Below, piece after piece: positions 18,577-27,536 of a stretch of DNA of 46,061 bases. The stretch is from Gemmatimonadetes bacterium 13_2_20CM_2_65_7. GTDB taxonomy: Bacteria > Gemmatimonadota > Gemmatimonadetes > Gemmatimonadales > GWC2-71-9. Location of the stretch: NCBI GenBank assembly GCA_001915025.1, contig MNDR01000008.1, forward strand, positions 1 through 46,061, read 5' to 3'. Under the pieces are notes generated by a model. It had not been told where the DNA came from. It worked only from the letters and a program-made list of their open reading frames with translations, and did no database searches. The first letter of the stretch is position 1. Each line of letters begins with the position of its first letter. The position numbers and the translations under genes were made by a program.

Positions 18577-19532
18577 CCGATTACCGCGAAGCCGATTTCT
18601 CCCGCCTCAAGACAGTCCCTATCGCCAAACGCCCCAACAAAGTCGACGCCTCACTGTTAGCCAAGCCGCCGCTTCCCTCTGATCGGTCGTTCAAGGCCTT
18701 CATCGACGCGTTGCCAAGGGTCCTCGCCGCGCAGGACCTGCGATACGTCGTCGACCAGATCGCCGCGGCCGCGGAACGTGGGCGCGGCGTCCTCGCGATG
18801 CTTGGCGGACACGTGATCAAAGTCGGTCTGGGCCCGCTCCTGATCGCACTGATGCGGCGACGCGCGATCACGATCGTCGCGATGAACGGCAGCGCCGCCA
18901 TTCACGACTTCGAGCTCGCCGCGTACGGCGGTACCAGCGAAGACGTGGCTGCCGGCCTGGGTGACGGAACCTTCGGCATGGCGGAGGAGACCGGTCGGGA
19001 GATGAACGCGGCGATCGCGCGCGGGGCGAAGACGCAGCGGGGTGCGGGTGAGGCGCTCGCGGAATACCTCGGCGCGCGAAAAGACTTACCGGGTCGCGAT
19101 GCCTCGGTGTTGCTCGCCTGTGCCGAGTTGAGCATTCCGGTGACCGTCCACGCGGCGATCGGCGCCGAGATCATTCACCAACATCCCTCAGCCGATGGCG
19201 CGGCCCTCGGCGCGACGAGTCATCGCGATTTCAAGCGCCTCGCGGGTGCGGTGCCCGATCTCGACGACGGCGGCGTGGTCCTGAATGTCGGCAGCGCGGT
19301 GATCATGCCCGAAGTATTTCTCAAGGCGCTGACCGTCGCGCGCAATCTGAACAGTGGACGGCCCAAGAATTTCACCGCGTGCGACTGCGACATGCAGCGC
19401 CATTACCGGCCGCGGGTGAATGTCGTCGAGCGACCAACGCTCGCGGGTGGCCGCGGCATTCAGCTCACCGGCCACCACGAGATTCTGTTTCCGTTGTTGG
19501 CGTGGGCCGTACTGGCCCGGTTGCAGCCTTAA
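18573..19532 (+). CDS. Deoxyhypusine synthase-like protein
   Basis: 319 residues. The N-terminal half has features of the bacterial deoxyhypusine-synthase-like group: GGHVIKVGLGPLLIALMRRR, the AMNGSAAIHDFELAAYG turn, TSEDVAAGLGDGTFGMAEETG, and later INQ-type segments such as GAEIIHQHPSADGAALG and NVGSAVIMPEVFLKALTVARN. True deoxyhypusine synthases use an active-site lysine in an S-W-G-K context; I do not see that here, and bacteria lack eIF5A, so the reaction is unknown. A polyamine-related NAD-dependent activity is one possibility. The ATG at 18573 overlaps the previous stop. The end shares TTAA with the convergent small gene. Confidence 0.62.
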   Translation: MTDYREADFSRLKTVPIAKRPNKVDASLLAKPPLPSDRSFKAFIDALPRVLAAQDLRYVVDQIAAAAERGRGVLAMLGGHVIKVGLGPLLIALMRRRAITIVAMNGSAAIHDFELAAYGGTSEDVAAGLGDGTFGMAEETGREMNAAIARGAKTQRGAGEALAEYLGARKDLPGRDASVLLACAELSIPVTVHAAIGAEIIHQHPSADGAALGATSHRDFKRLAGAVPDLDDGGVVLNVGSAVIMPEVFLKALTVARNLNSGRPKNFTACDCDMQRHYRPRVNVVERPTLAGGRGIQLTGHHEILFPLLAWAVLARLQP

Positions 19533-19750
19533 GAGGCGTCGGCAGGCCGGCCCTTGATCATGTCGCGGATGCGATCCGCCGTGCGCGGGCTGATGAGCCG
19601 CAACGCCAGATAGAAGAAAAACCCGATGACGGCGAGCCAGAGCACGGTCATCGCGAGACCGACTAGGCTGCCAAGGATCCCGAAAATCAGCTGGAGGCCG
19701 AACCACGCGACAACGGCGAGAAGTGCGAACCCCAAAATGCTCCGGAACAT
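19529..19750 (-). CDS. Small membrane protein, 73 residues
   Basis: Two hydrophobic helices (FRSILGFALLAVVAWFGLQL and a following segment up to FFFYLALRLI) and a basic tail PRTADRIRDMIKGRPADAS. A GGAGGG ribosome-binding site sits just before the ATG. It overlaps the end of the deoxyhypusine-synthase-like gene by four bases, tail to tail. No family recognised. Confidence 0.7.
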   Translation of the reverse strand: MFRSILGFALLAVVAWFGLQLIFGILGSLVGLAMTVLWLAVIGFFFYLALRLISPRTADRIRDMIKGRPADAS

Positions 19751-19793
19751 GATACCCTCCGTGGTGTCCGGTGCGTGTGCAGCGTACGCCTAA

Positions 19794-20903
19794 ATGTCGC
19801 ACAAAGTTTCGTCGTGTGAAGTGCTGGTCGCGGGAGGAGGAATCATCGGCGCGGCGTGCGCCCGCGCGGCCACGCTTGCCGGACTCCGCGTAGCAATCTG
19901 CGAGCCCGGCCCCGAGCCGGCGGCCGCTTCGGCAGCGTCAGCCGGGATCCTGGGCGCACAAATCGAACGGACAGACGAGTCGCTCCGGGCGTTGGGCCTG
20001 CGTGGACGCGACCTCTATGAAAGCCTGGCCGCCTCGCTACTCGAAACGACCGGCATCGATATCGGGCTGTGGCGCGAGGGTATCGCGTCCCTAGCATTCG
20101 ACGAACCGGAGGCGGAGCGCCTGCGCGATGCTGTCGCCCACCAGAGACAAGCCGGACTGCGCTGCGATTGGCTCGAGGCCGGTGATGTCGCCGAGCGCTT
20201 TCCCGCGGCGGCGCCTTGTCTAGGTGCGCTGTTCGCGCCCGAAGACGGTGCGGTACACGCGCCCCTGCTCGCCCGGGCGCTGCTTGCCGACGCGAAGCGC
20301 CGTGGCGCGGTCGTCATCGCAGCGCGTGTGCAGCGTATCAACACCATCCTCGGGCGGGCGACGGCTGTGGAAACGTCCACTGGCAAGATAAAAGCTGAGC
20401 ACGTCATCATCGCCGCCGGAGCCTGGTCGCCTCGCATCGAGCATCTCCCGCGGGCCTTACCGGTCGAGCCGGTTCGCGGGCAAATGGCGGCGCTGCCGTG
20501 GCCCGCTGGCGTGCCGCGCGCAATCCTGTACTACGGTCACGGATATGTGGTCGCGCGAGACGGCGAGGCGCTGATGGGCAGCACGATGGAACACGTCGGA
20601 TTCGACAACAGCGTCACCGACTCTGGTCTCGAGGACATCCTCGCGAATGCCACGCGATTGTTTCCCGCGCTCGCCTCGCGTGGACCCTTGCGCAGCTGGG
20701 CGGGCCTGCGGCCGGTGACGCCGGATGGCCGCCCGATCGTCGGCGCCGATCCGGATGTCAGAGGCTTGTGGTATGCCACCGGACATGGGCGCAACGGTGT
20801 ATTGCTGGCCGCCTTGACCGGCGAGATCATTGCAAGCCTCGTGACGACAGGAACATCCGAGATAGAGATTGCTTCTCTCGCCCCGGAGCGCTTTACTTCC
20901 TGA
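19794..20903 (+). CDS. FAD-dependent amino-acid oxidase, ThiO (glycine oxidase)-like
   Basis: DAO-family flavoenzyme of 369 residues. The N-terminal dinucleotide-binding motif is VLVAGGGIIGAACARAATLAG followed by the C-E-P (acidic strand end) and AASAASAGILGAQ. Central residues IIAAGAWSPRIEHLP and PVEPVRGQM, and the C-terminal LRPVTPDGRPIVGADPDVRG plus ATGHGRNGVLLA, complete the family pattern. ThiO makes dehydroglycine for the thiazole part of thiamine; no other thi gene is visible here, so a more general glycine or D-amino-acid oxidase is possible. It is encoded alone, 23 nt before the next gene. Confidence 0.9.
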   Translation: MSHKVSSCEVLVAGGGIIGAACARAATLAGLRVAICEPGPEPAAASAASAGILGAQIERTDESLRALGLRGRDLYESLAASLLETTGIDIGLWREGIASLAFDEPEAERLRDAVAHQRQAGLRCDWLEAGDVAERFPAAAPCLGALFAPEDGAVHAPLLARALLADAKRRGAVVIAARVQRINTILGRATAVETSTGKIKAEHVIIAAGAWSPRIEHLPRALPVEPVRGQMAALPWPAGVPRAILYYGHGYVVARDGEALMGSTMEHVGFDNSVTDSGLEDILANATRLFPALASRGPLRSWAGLRPVTPDGRPIVGADPDVRGLWYATGHGRNGVLLAALTGEIIASLVTTGTSEIEIASLAPERFTS

Positions 20904-20925
20904 CTGTCTTCAGCAGCGTAGCGTC

Positions 20926-21927
20926 GTGTTTCGTACTTGTGCTTTCTGCAACGCGTCGTTCGACGGCGACGGCGGTCCATCCGGTCTCGGTGTGGGCCGT
21001 CGGATCGCGTTTGACGAGTGGAAGGGCCGGTTGTGGGTCGTTTGCCCGCGCTGCAGCCGCTGGAATCTCACCCCATTCGATGATCGGCTGGAGCGCATTG
21101 AAGCCGTCGCCCGCGCGGCGAGCCTCGGCCGCGTGGCGGCGTCGACTGCACAAGTCTCGCTGATCCGCTGGCAGCGGTATGACTTCGTGCGCGTCGGTAA
21201 GCCGCCGCGGGTGGAGCTCGCGACATGGCGCTACGGCGAGCGCTTGCGGAACCGCCAGCGCGAGCGCATGAAAGTCGTCGTTCCCCTGACCATCGCCGCG
21301 ATCGGCCTCGGTGTCGCCGCCAACGTGGCCGCGGGCGGTGGCTTCGGCCTGGTCGTGTGGAACGTCCATCGCGCCGTCGATTGGTTCTATCTCCGCCTGC
21401 TTGGCAGTCGCAAAGTCTCGATGATCGAGGCACCCATTTGCGCGCATTGCGGCAGCGTGATGGAGCTGCGCGCCCGTCACGTTCAACACGCGCGCGTGGT
21501 ACCCGACGCACACGCCGACATGGCGGTGCTGCTGAGCTGCCCGCGTTGTCGCCAGGAGGGTGCGCAGCTCACCGGTACTGAGGCGGTTCACGTGCTGAGG
21601 CAAGGATTGCCCTACCTGAACGTGATTCGCCGTGGCGGCAAACGCGCCGAGGATGCCGCCCGCGAGGTGGATCAAGTCGGCGGGCCCGAATGGCTCGTCC
21701 GCGACGTCGCGGTTCGGCAGACCACGCTCCGAGCACTTCGTCCGGAGCGACGGCTCGCCCTCGAAATGGCGGTCGATGAGCAGGCAGAAGCCGAGGAGTT
21801 GGAGCGGCAGTGGCGCGAAGCGGAAGAGATTGCCGACATCGCGGATGGAACGCTCAGCACGTCTGCCGAGATCGAAGAGAAACTTCGGCGCTTGAAAGAC
21901 AACGGAGGCGATCAACCGTCCGGTTGA
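20926..21927 (+). CDS. Membrane protein with two zinc ribbons, unknown function
   Basis: 333 residues from the GTG at 20926, which places TCAFCNASFDGDG at the very start. The first ribbon is CAFC plus CPRCSRW at about residue 45. A hydrophobic stretch (VVVPLTIAAIGLGVAANVAAGG) at about 120-140 follows. The second ribbon is CAHCGSVMEL plus CPRCRQEG. The C-terminal third is charged and helical (EQAEAEELERQWREAEEIAD). So two cysteine knuckle pairs flank a membrane segment. I recognise no family. The frame extends upstream into the oxidase gene but that part does not look like protein. Confidence 0.75.
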   Translation: MFRTCAFCNASFDGDGGPSGLGVGRRIAFDEWKGRLWVVCPRCSRWNLTPFDDRLERIEAVARAASLGRVAASTAQVSLIRWQRYDFVRVGKPPRVELATWRYGERLRNRQRERMKVVVPLTIAAIGLGVAANVAAGGGFGLVVWNVHRAVDWFYLRLLGSRKVSMIEAPICAHCGSVMELRARHVQHARVVPDAHADMAVLLSCPRCRQEGAQLTGTEAVHVLRQGLPYLNVIRRGGKRAEDAAREVDQVGGPEWLVRDVAVRQTTLRALRPERRLALEMAVDEQAEAEELERQWREAEEIADIADGTLSTSAEIEEKLRRLKDNGGDQPSG

Positions 21928-21959
21928 AAAACGGGCTACCCCGCCTTATTAGCTCCCGC

Positions 21960-21965
21960 TATCTT
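21960..21965 (+). promoter_or_regulatory. -10 box (TATCTT) 8 nt before lipA
   Basis: TATCTT is followed by eight bases and the ATG at 21974. The nearest TTGAAA (21924-21929) is 30 nt upstream of it, too far to be its -35. It fits the leaderless pattern and would be the start of the lipA-pdh-lipB transcript. Confidence 0.4.
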
Positions 21966-21973
21966 CGATTCCC

Positions 21974-22909
21974 ATGGCTGCACCGCTCGTCCAGATCATG
22001 CCGCCCCCACCCCCTGCTCCTGCCGCAGGGGACAGCGCGCGTAAACCCTCCTGGCTAAAGGTCAAAGCCCCCGGCGGGCCGAACTACCTGACCCTGAAGC
22101 ACATGATGCGGGACCTGCGGCTTCATACCGTGTGTGAAGAGGCCCATTGTCCCAACATCGGGGAATGCTGGGAGCACCGCGCCGCAACCTTCATGATCCT
22201 CGGGGACGTCTGCACGCGGAATTGCGCGTACTGCGCGGTAGCGCATGGGACCCCCGCACCGCTCGACGCCGGCGAGCCGCAGCGTCTGGCAGACGCAGTC
22301 GCGCAGATGGGACTCAAGCACGTCGTCATCACCAGCGTGGATCGCGATGACTTGCCGAACGGCGGCGCCGAAATATTTGCCGCGTGTATCGCGGAGATCC
22401 GACGCCGGCTTCCCGCGACCTCGATCGAGGTCCTGATTCCTGACTTCAAAGGCAACCCCGAAGCGCTCCGCATCATCGTCGCTGCCCGACCCGACATCCT
22501 CAATCACAACCTCGAGACCATTGCCCGCCTCTATCGCATCGCGCGGCCCGGCGGCCGCTACACCCGCGCGCTCGAGCTATTGCGGACCGCGAAGGAAATG
22601 AACCCCGACCTCCGCACGAAATCCGGCCTGATCTGCGGATTGGGAGAGGAATGGGATGAGCTGCTCGTCGCAATCCGCGATTTGCGTGCGCAGGGCGTCG
22701 ACATCATCACGCTGGGCCAGTACCTGCGTCCTTCGGAACAGCATCTGCCGATCGCACGCTGGTACACCCCAGATGAGTTCGCCGACTTGAAGCGGTACGG
22801 AATGTCGCTCGGCTTCCGTCATGTCGAGTCGGGACCGCTGGTACGCTCCAGCTATCACGCCTGGGAACAAGTCGAGGCCGCCGAGGCCGCCGAGGCCGCA
22901 ACCTCATGA
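21974..22909 (+). CDS. lipA: Lipoyl synthase
   Basis: Radical SAM enzyme inserting two sulfurs into octanoyl groups bound to lipoyl domains. The auxiliary cluster motif CEEAHCPNIGECW and the radical-SAM motif CTRNCAYC are intact, the cluster-donating R-S-S-Y is near the C-terminus, and SVDRDDLPNGGA and LGQYLRPSEQHLP are family-typical. 311 residues is normal. The Pro-rich N-terminus (IMPPPPPAPAAG) is an unremarkable extension and the C-terminus is an alanine/glutamate tail. The stop overlaps the start of pdhA (ATGA), coupling cofactor synthesis to its target enzyme. Confidence 0.97.
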   Translation: MAAPLVQIMPPPPPAPAAGDSARKPSWLKVKAPGGPNYLTLKHMMRDLRLHTVCEEAHCPNIGECWEHRAATFMILGDVCTRNCAYCAVAHGTPAPLDAGEPQRLADAVAQMGLKHVVITSVDRDDLPNGGAEIFAACIAEIRRRLPATSIEVLIPDFKGNPEALRIIVAARPDILNHNLETIARLYRIARPGGRYTRALELLRTAKEMNPDLRTKSGLICGLGEEWDELLVAIRDLRAQGVDIITLGQYLRPSEQHLPIARWYTPDEFADLKRYGMSLGFRHVESGPLVRSSYHAWEQVEAAEAAEAATS

Positions 22910-23901
22910 CCGCCACCGCCCGCAGTCCGAAGGACACGACGCAAGCCGAGCTGCACCTCAAGATGTTGCGGCAGATGCTGCTGATCCGCCGCTTCGAGGA
23001 GAAGGCCGCGGAAGCGTACGCCCTCGGCAAGATCGGTGGCTTCTGTCATCTCTACATCGGGCAAGAGGCAGTCGGCGTCGGGGCGCTCACCGCGCTGCGT
23101 GAAGACGACTACGTCATCTGCTCATACCGCGAGCATGGCCAGGCGCTCATCAAGGGCATCTCGCCGAACGCGGTGATGGCGGAGCTGTTCGGCAAAGCCA
23201 CCGGCTGCTCGAAGGGCAAAGGCGGCTCGATGCATTTGTTCGACGTGAATCGCCGTTTCATGGGCGGGCATGGGATCGTCGGCGGCCATGTCCCGCTCGC
23301 CGCGGGACTGGGCTTCGCGATCAAGTACAAAGGCGGCGATCAGGTCTGCGTGTGCTTCTTTGGCGAAGCCGCTGTGAACATCGGTGCGTTTCACGAGACG
23401 CTGAACATGGCATCGGTTTGGAAACTGCCGGTGATTTTCCTCTGCGAGAACAATCGCTACGGCATGGGAACCGCGTTCGAGCGCGTGGCGGCGGTGACCG
23501 ATATCGTCGAGCACGCCTGCAGCTACGACATGGCCGCGGAGCTGGTCGACGGCATGAATGTGCTGACCGTCTACGACGCGACGCGGCGCGCCATCGAGCG
23601 GGCCCGCAAGCACAGCCACCCGACGCTGCTCGAGGTGCGTACCTATCGCTACATGGGCCACTCGATGTCCGATCCCCTCCACGGCGTCTATCGGACCAAG
23701 GACGAAGTAGAGGAACAGAAAGCCCGCGACCCCATCACGCATCTCGCCGGCAAACTCAAAGAGGAAGGCGTGATCGATCAGGCGGCACTCGACGCGATGG
23801 ATACCGAGATCCATGCCGAAGTCGAAGAGGCCGTGAAATTCGCCGATGAGAGCCCCGATCCCGAACCGGACGAGCTCTTCACCGACGTGTTGGTCGACTG
23901 A
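22906..23901 (+). CDS. pdhA: Pyruvate dehydrogenase E1 component, alpha subunit
   Basis: Thiamine-diphosphate-dependent decarboxylase subunit of the PDH complex. Motifs: MLLIRRFEEKAAEAYALGKI, IGQEAVGVGALTAL, the loop KGKGGSMHLFDVNRRFMGGHG, and LPVIFLCENNRYGMGT. The usual thiamine-binding G-D-G-x(25-30)-N-N reads G-E-A here (FFGEAAVNIGAFHETLN), with Glu at the metal-ligand position. The phosphorylation-loop-like segment YRYMGHSMSDP is present. 331 residues is typical. It is followed 3 nt later by the beta subunit. Confidence 0.95.
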   Translation: MTATARSPKDTTQAELHLKMLRQMLLIRRFEEKAAEAYALGKIGGFCHLYIGQEAVGVGALTALREDDYVICSYREHGQALIKGISPNAVMAELFGKATGCSKGKGGSMHLFDVNRRFMGGHGIVGGHVPLAAGLGFAIKYKGGDQVCVCFFGEAAVNIGAFHETLNMASVWKLPVIFLCENNRYGMGTAFERVAAVTDIVEHACSYDMAAELVDGMNVLTVYDATRRAIERARKHSHPTLLEVRTYRYMGHSMSDPLHGVYRTKDEVEEQKARDPITHLAGKLKEEGVIDQAALDAMDTEIHAEVEEAVKFADESPDPEPDELFTDVLVD

Positions 23902-23904
23902 GCG

Positions 23905-24885
23905 ATGGCCACCCTCACCTATCGGGATGCGCTGAACCAGGCGCTGCGTGAAGAAATGCAGCGCGACCCGAACGTCTTTCTGATGGGCGAGGAGGTCGGC
24001 GTCTATCAGGGCGCGTACAAGGTGAGCCGCGGGCTGCTGGAAGAGTTCGGGCCGCAGCGGGTCGTGGACACGCCGATTGCCGAACTGGGTTTTGCCGGCA
24101 TCGGCGTGGGCGCCGCGATGGGTGGTCTCAGGCCGGTGATCGAGTTCATGACGTGGAATTTCGCGGTTCTGGCGCTCGATCAAATCGTCAATTCAGCCGC
24201 CAAGATGCTCTACATGTCCGGCGGTCAGATCCCCATGCCGATCGTCTTCCGCGGCCCAAACGGCGCCGCGTTGCAGCTCTCCTCGCAGCACTCGCAGGCG
24301 TGGGAGAGCTGGCTCTCGCACATCCCCGGACTGAAAGTCGTCGCGCCCGCAACACCTGCTGATGCCAAGGGTCTCCTCAAGTCGGCGATCCGGGACAACA
24401 ATCCGGTCATCGTGCTCGAAGGCGAGATGCTGTACAACCTCAAGGGCGACGTCCCCGATAGCGAGCATATCGTCCCGATCGGGCGCGCGGACATCAAGCG
24501 CGAAGGCTCGGATGTGACGCTCGTCTGTCACTCGAAAACCCTGAGTGTGGCCGTCAAAGCCGCCGAGCAGCTCGCCGAACAGAATGTCTCCGCTGAAGTC
24601 CTGGACCTGCGCTCGCTGCGCCCGCTCGATGAAGCGGCGATTCTCGAGTCGGTTACGAAGACGAACCGCGCGGTCGTCGTGGAGGAGGGCTGGCCGCATT
24701 CCGGCATTGGCGCGCAGATCGTGGACTTGATTCAGCGCGATGCCTTCGACGAGCTCGATGCGCCGGTGCTGCGCGTCACGCAGGCCGACGTGCCGATGCC
24801 GTACAACAAGGTGCTCGAGCGCGCGGCCAAGGCGTCGCCCGAGAAGGTCGTCGCGGCCGCGCGGCGCGTGCTGTACCTCGAGTAG
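23905..24885 (+). CDS. pdhB: Pyruvate dehydrogenase E1 component, beta subunit
   Basis: Beta chain of the heterotetrameric E1. Recognised by YRDALNQALREEMQRDPNV, FLMGEEVGVYQGAYKVSRGL, VVDTPIAELGFAGIGVGAAM and the C-terminal transketolase-type segments EVLDLRSLRPLDEAAI and VVVEEGWPHSGIGAQI. The E in MGEEVG is the catalytic-site glutamate position. 326 residues is standard. It lies between pdhA and pdhC with gaps of 3 and 5 nt. Confidence 0.96.
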   Translation: MATLTYRDALNQALREEMQRDPNVFLMGEEVGVYQGAYKVSRGLLEEFGPQRVVDTPIAELGFAGIGVGAAMGGLRPVIEFMTWNFAVLALDQIVNSAAKMLYMSGGQIPMPIVFRGPNGAALQLSSQHSQAWESWLSHIPGLKVVAPATPADAKGLLKSAIRDNNPVIVLEGEMLYNLKGDVPDSEHIVPIGRADIKREGSDVTLVCHSKTLSVAVKAAEQLAEQNVSAEVLDLRSLRPLDEAAILESVTKTNRAVVVEEGWPHSGIGAQIVDLIQRDAFDELDAPVLRVTQADVPMPYNKVLERAAKASPEKVVAAARRVLYLE

Positions 24886-24890
24886 CGCCC

Positions 24891-26138
24891 ATGGCTACCA
24901 AAGTCCACATGGAGGCACTTTCGCCCACGATGGAAGAAGGGCGGCTCGTGAAGTGGACAAAGCACGAAGGCGACGCGGTGAAGTCGGGCGACACGCTCGC
25001 CGAGGTGGAAACCGATAAGGCCATCATGGAATTGGTGGCGCGAGCGGATGGCCAGCTCATCAAAGTCGTCGTACCCGAAGGCAGCACGGTGCCCGTCGGA
25101 AACGTTGTCGCGTGGATTGGGAAGCCTGGTGAGAAGGTCGATGGTGATGGTGCGGTCGCGCCGGCTGCGAAGAGTGCGCCAGCAACCCCCGCAAAGGCAC
25201 CTCCCGCTCCGCAACCCACGACGGCGCCCACCGCGTCCATTGCCCCCGCCGACGCGACCCGTGTGAAGGCCTCGCCGTTAGCCAAACGGATTGCGAGGGA
25301 AGCCGGCGTCGACCTCAAGCTCGTCCAGGGATCAGGTCCAGGCGGCCGGGTCATCAAGCGCGACGTCGAGGGAGCGCCCGTCGCCAAGACAACGGCTGCC
25401 GCTCCCGCGGCGGTACCACGCGCGACGCCCGATGTACGACGCACGGGCGTTCCGTACGAGGACGTCCCCCTCACCCAGATCCGAAAGACGATCGCCAAGC
25501 GGCTCGCGGCGTCGATTGGGCCGGTCCCGCACTTCTTCCTCACGACCGAGATCGACATGGAGCGCGCCGCCGAGGCCCGCGAGGCGCTCAACAAGCAGCT
25601 AGATGAAGAGGGCGGCAAGATCTCGTTCAACGACATCATCATCAAGGCGGTCGCTTTGGCGTTGGTGCGACACCGCGCGTGCAACGCCTGGTTCCAGGAA
25701 GACCACATTCGGTACTGGAACGAAGTGCACATCGGCATGGCGGTCGCCATCGAAGACGGCCTCATCACGCCGGTGATTCGCAATGCGGACATGAAATCGT
25801 TGCGCGAAATCGGCGCGGAGGCCCGCGACCTGGCGGGGAAGGCGCGCAGCCGCCGCCTCAAACCCGAGGAGTACACGGGCTCCACGTTCAGCGTTTCGAA
25901 TCTCGGCATGTTCGACATCGATCAGTTCACCGCCGTGATCAATCCACCCGAGGCGGGGATCGTTGCGATCGGCACCATCATGCCGAAGGCCGTGCCGGAT
26001 GGCGATCGGGTCAGCGTGCGGAAACGGCTGCGGGTGACGATGAGCTGCGACCACCGCGTGATCGATGGCGCGACGGGCGCCGCATTCTTGAAGACTTTGA
26101 AGCAAATGCTCGAAAACCCATTGGCGATGCTGCTCTAA
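24891..26138 (+). CDS. pdhC: Dihydrolipoamide acetyltransferase (PDH E2)
   Basis: Core subunit of the PDH complex. One N-terminal lipoyl domain with the acceptor Lys43 in VETDKAIMEL, an Ala/Pro-rich linker (residues ~90-125), a peripheral-subunit-binding domain (ASPLAKRIAREAGVDLKLV, GSGPGGRVIKRDVE), a second linker, then the catalytic domain with KTIAKRLAASIGPVPHFFLT and the active-site SCDHRVIDGATGAAFL (His and Asp). 415 residues with a single lipoyl domain is typical outside enterics. It is the substrate of LipA and LipB encoded in the same operon. Confidence 0.96.
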   Translation: MATKVHMEALSPTMEEGRLVKWTKHEGDAVKSGDTLAEVETDKAIMELVARADGQLIKVVVPEGSTVPVGNVVAWIGKPGEKVDGDGAVAPAAKSAPATPAKAPPAPQPTTAPTASIAPADATRVKASPLAKRIAREAGVDLKLVQGSGPGGRVIKRDVEGAPVAKTTAAAPAAVPRATPDVRRTGVPYEDVPLTQIRKTIAKRLAASIGPVPHFFLTTEIDMERAAEAREALNKQLDEEGGKISFNDIIIKAVALALVRHRACNAWFQEDHIRYWNEVHIGMAVAIEDGLITPVIRNADMKSLREIGAEARDLAGKARSRRLKPEEYTGSTFSVSNLGMFDIDQFTAVINPPEAGIVAIGTIMPKAVPDGDRVSVRKRLRVTMSCDHRVIDGATGAAFLKTLKQMLENPLAMLL

Positions 26139-26147
26139 GGAGCACCT

Positions 26148-27536
26148 GTGGCAAGTTTTGACGTGATCGTTCTCGGGGGCGGCCCCGCGGGCTACATCTG
26201 CGCCATTCGCAGCGCGCAACTCGGCATGAGCACCGCGGTCGTCGAGCAGGAGAAACTGGGCGGGGTGTGCGTGAACATCGGCTGCATCCCGACCAAGGCG
26301 CTGCTCCACTCCGCATACATCGCCGGCCTATTGAAGGAATCGAAGGAATTCGGCGTCGAAGCGAGCGGCGTGAAGACCGATTACGGCGTTGCCATGAAGC
26401 GCTCCCGCCGAGTGAGCGATCAGAATTCCAAGGGCGTCGAGTTTCTGATGAAGAAGCACAAGATCACCGTCGTGAAGGGAACCGGTGTCGTGCAGCCCGG
26501 CAAGAAAGTGAAAGTCGGCAGCGACGTGTACGAGGCGAAGAAGGCCGTCGTGATCGCCACGGGCTCCCGGGTCAAAGGCATTCCCCAGATCGGCCTCGAA
26601 ATCAACAAGACGACCGTCATCTCTTCCGATGAAGCGCTGTTGCTCGAGCGCGTGCCGGAATCCCTCGCGATCATCGGCGCGGGCGCGGTCGGCATGGAGT
26701 TCGCGGACATCTTCCAGGCGTTCGGCGTGAAGATCACGCTGATCGAAGCGCTGCCGCGCATCCTGCCAATCGAAGACGCCGAAGCGTCCGACACGCTGGC
26801 GAAGAGCTATCGTAAACGCGGCATCGACGTGATCGCGGGCGCCAAGGTCACGAAAGCGGCGGTTGGAAAAGACAAGGTGACGCTCGACATCGAAGCGGGC
26901 GGCGAGAAGAAACAGGTGACCGCCGCCGCGGTCCTCATGGCCGCGGGCCGCGCCGTCAACACCGAAAACATCGGCCTCAAAGAGTGCGGCATTCAGCTCA
27001 CCGATCGTGGGTTCATCAAGGTCGACCAGAATCTCCAGACGACCGCACCCGGGTATTACGCGATCGGCGACGTCGTCGGTCCGCCGATGTTGGCCCACAA
27101 AGGGTTCCGCGAGGGTTCAGTGGTCGCCGAAATCATCGCGGGCCAGAAGCCCCACGCGATCAAGTACGACAATGTGCCCAGCGTGACGTATTGCCACCCG
27201 GAGGTGGCGAGCATCGGATTGACCGAAGATCAGTGCAAGGAGAAGAAGCTCGATTACGTGGCGGGGCGGTTTCCCTTCTCCGCCAACGGGCGGGCGCGCG
27301 GCACGGGCGAGACGGAAGGCTTCGTCAAGATCCTTAGGGACAAGAAATACGGCGAGATCCTCGGGGCGCATATCGTGGGCGCGCATGCGTCCGAGATGAT
27401 CCACGAGCTGGCCGTCGCGCGCGAAAACGAGTACACGGTCGAAGAAATCGACCTTGCGATCCATGCACACCCGACGATGTCCGAGGCGATCGGTGAGGCC
27501 GCGCTCGATTCGCTCGGCCGCGTGCTGCACATATGA
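26148..27536 (+). CDS. lpd: Dihydrolipoamide dehydrogenase (E3)
   Basis: Flavin disulfide reductase that reoxidises the lipoyl group. FAD motif VIVLGGGPAGYICAIRSAQLG, redox disulfide GVCVNIGCIPTKALL, NAD motif AIIGAGAVGMEFADIFQAFG, second FAD motif GYYAIGDVVGPPMLAHKG and the catalytic C-terminal HAHPTMSEAIGEA. The redox motif reads C-V-N-x-G-C-I-P-T-K. 462 residues. GTG start with AAGGAG just upstream. The stop overlaps the next ATG. Confidence 0.97.
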   Translation: MASFDVIVLGGGPAGYICAIRSAQLGMSTAVVEQEKLGGVCVNIGCIPTKALLHSAYIAGLLKESKEFGVEASGVKTDYGVAMKRSRRVSDQNSKGVEFLMKKHKITVVKGTGVVQPGKKVKVGSDVYEAKKAVVIATGSRVKGIPQIGLEINKTTVISSDEALLLERVPESLAIIGAGAVGMEFADIFQAFGVKITLIEALPRILPIEDAEASDTLAKSYRKRGIDVIAGAKVTKAAVGKDKVTLDIEAGGEKKQVTAAAVLMAAGRAVNTENIGLKECGIQLTDRGFIKVDQNLQTTAPGYYAIGDVVGPPMLAHKGFREGSVVAEIIAGQKPHAIKYDNVPSVTYCHPEVASIGLTEDQCKEKKLDYVAGRFPFSANGRARGTGETEGFVKILRDKKYGEILGAHIVGAHASEMIHELAVARENEYTVEEIDLAIHAHPTMSEAIGEAALDSLGRVLHI

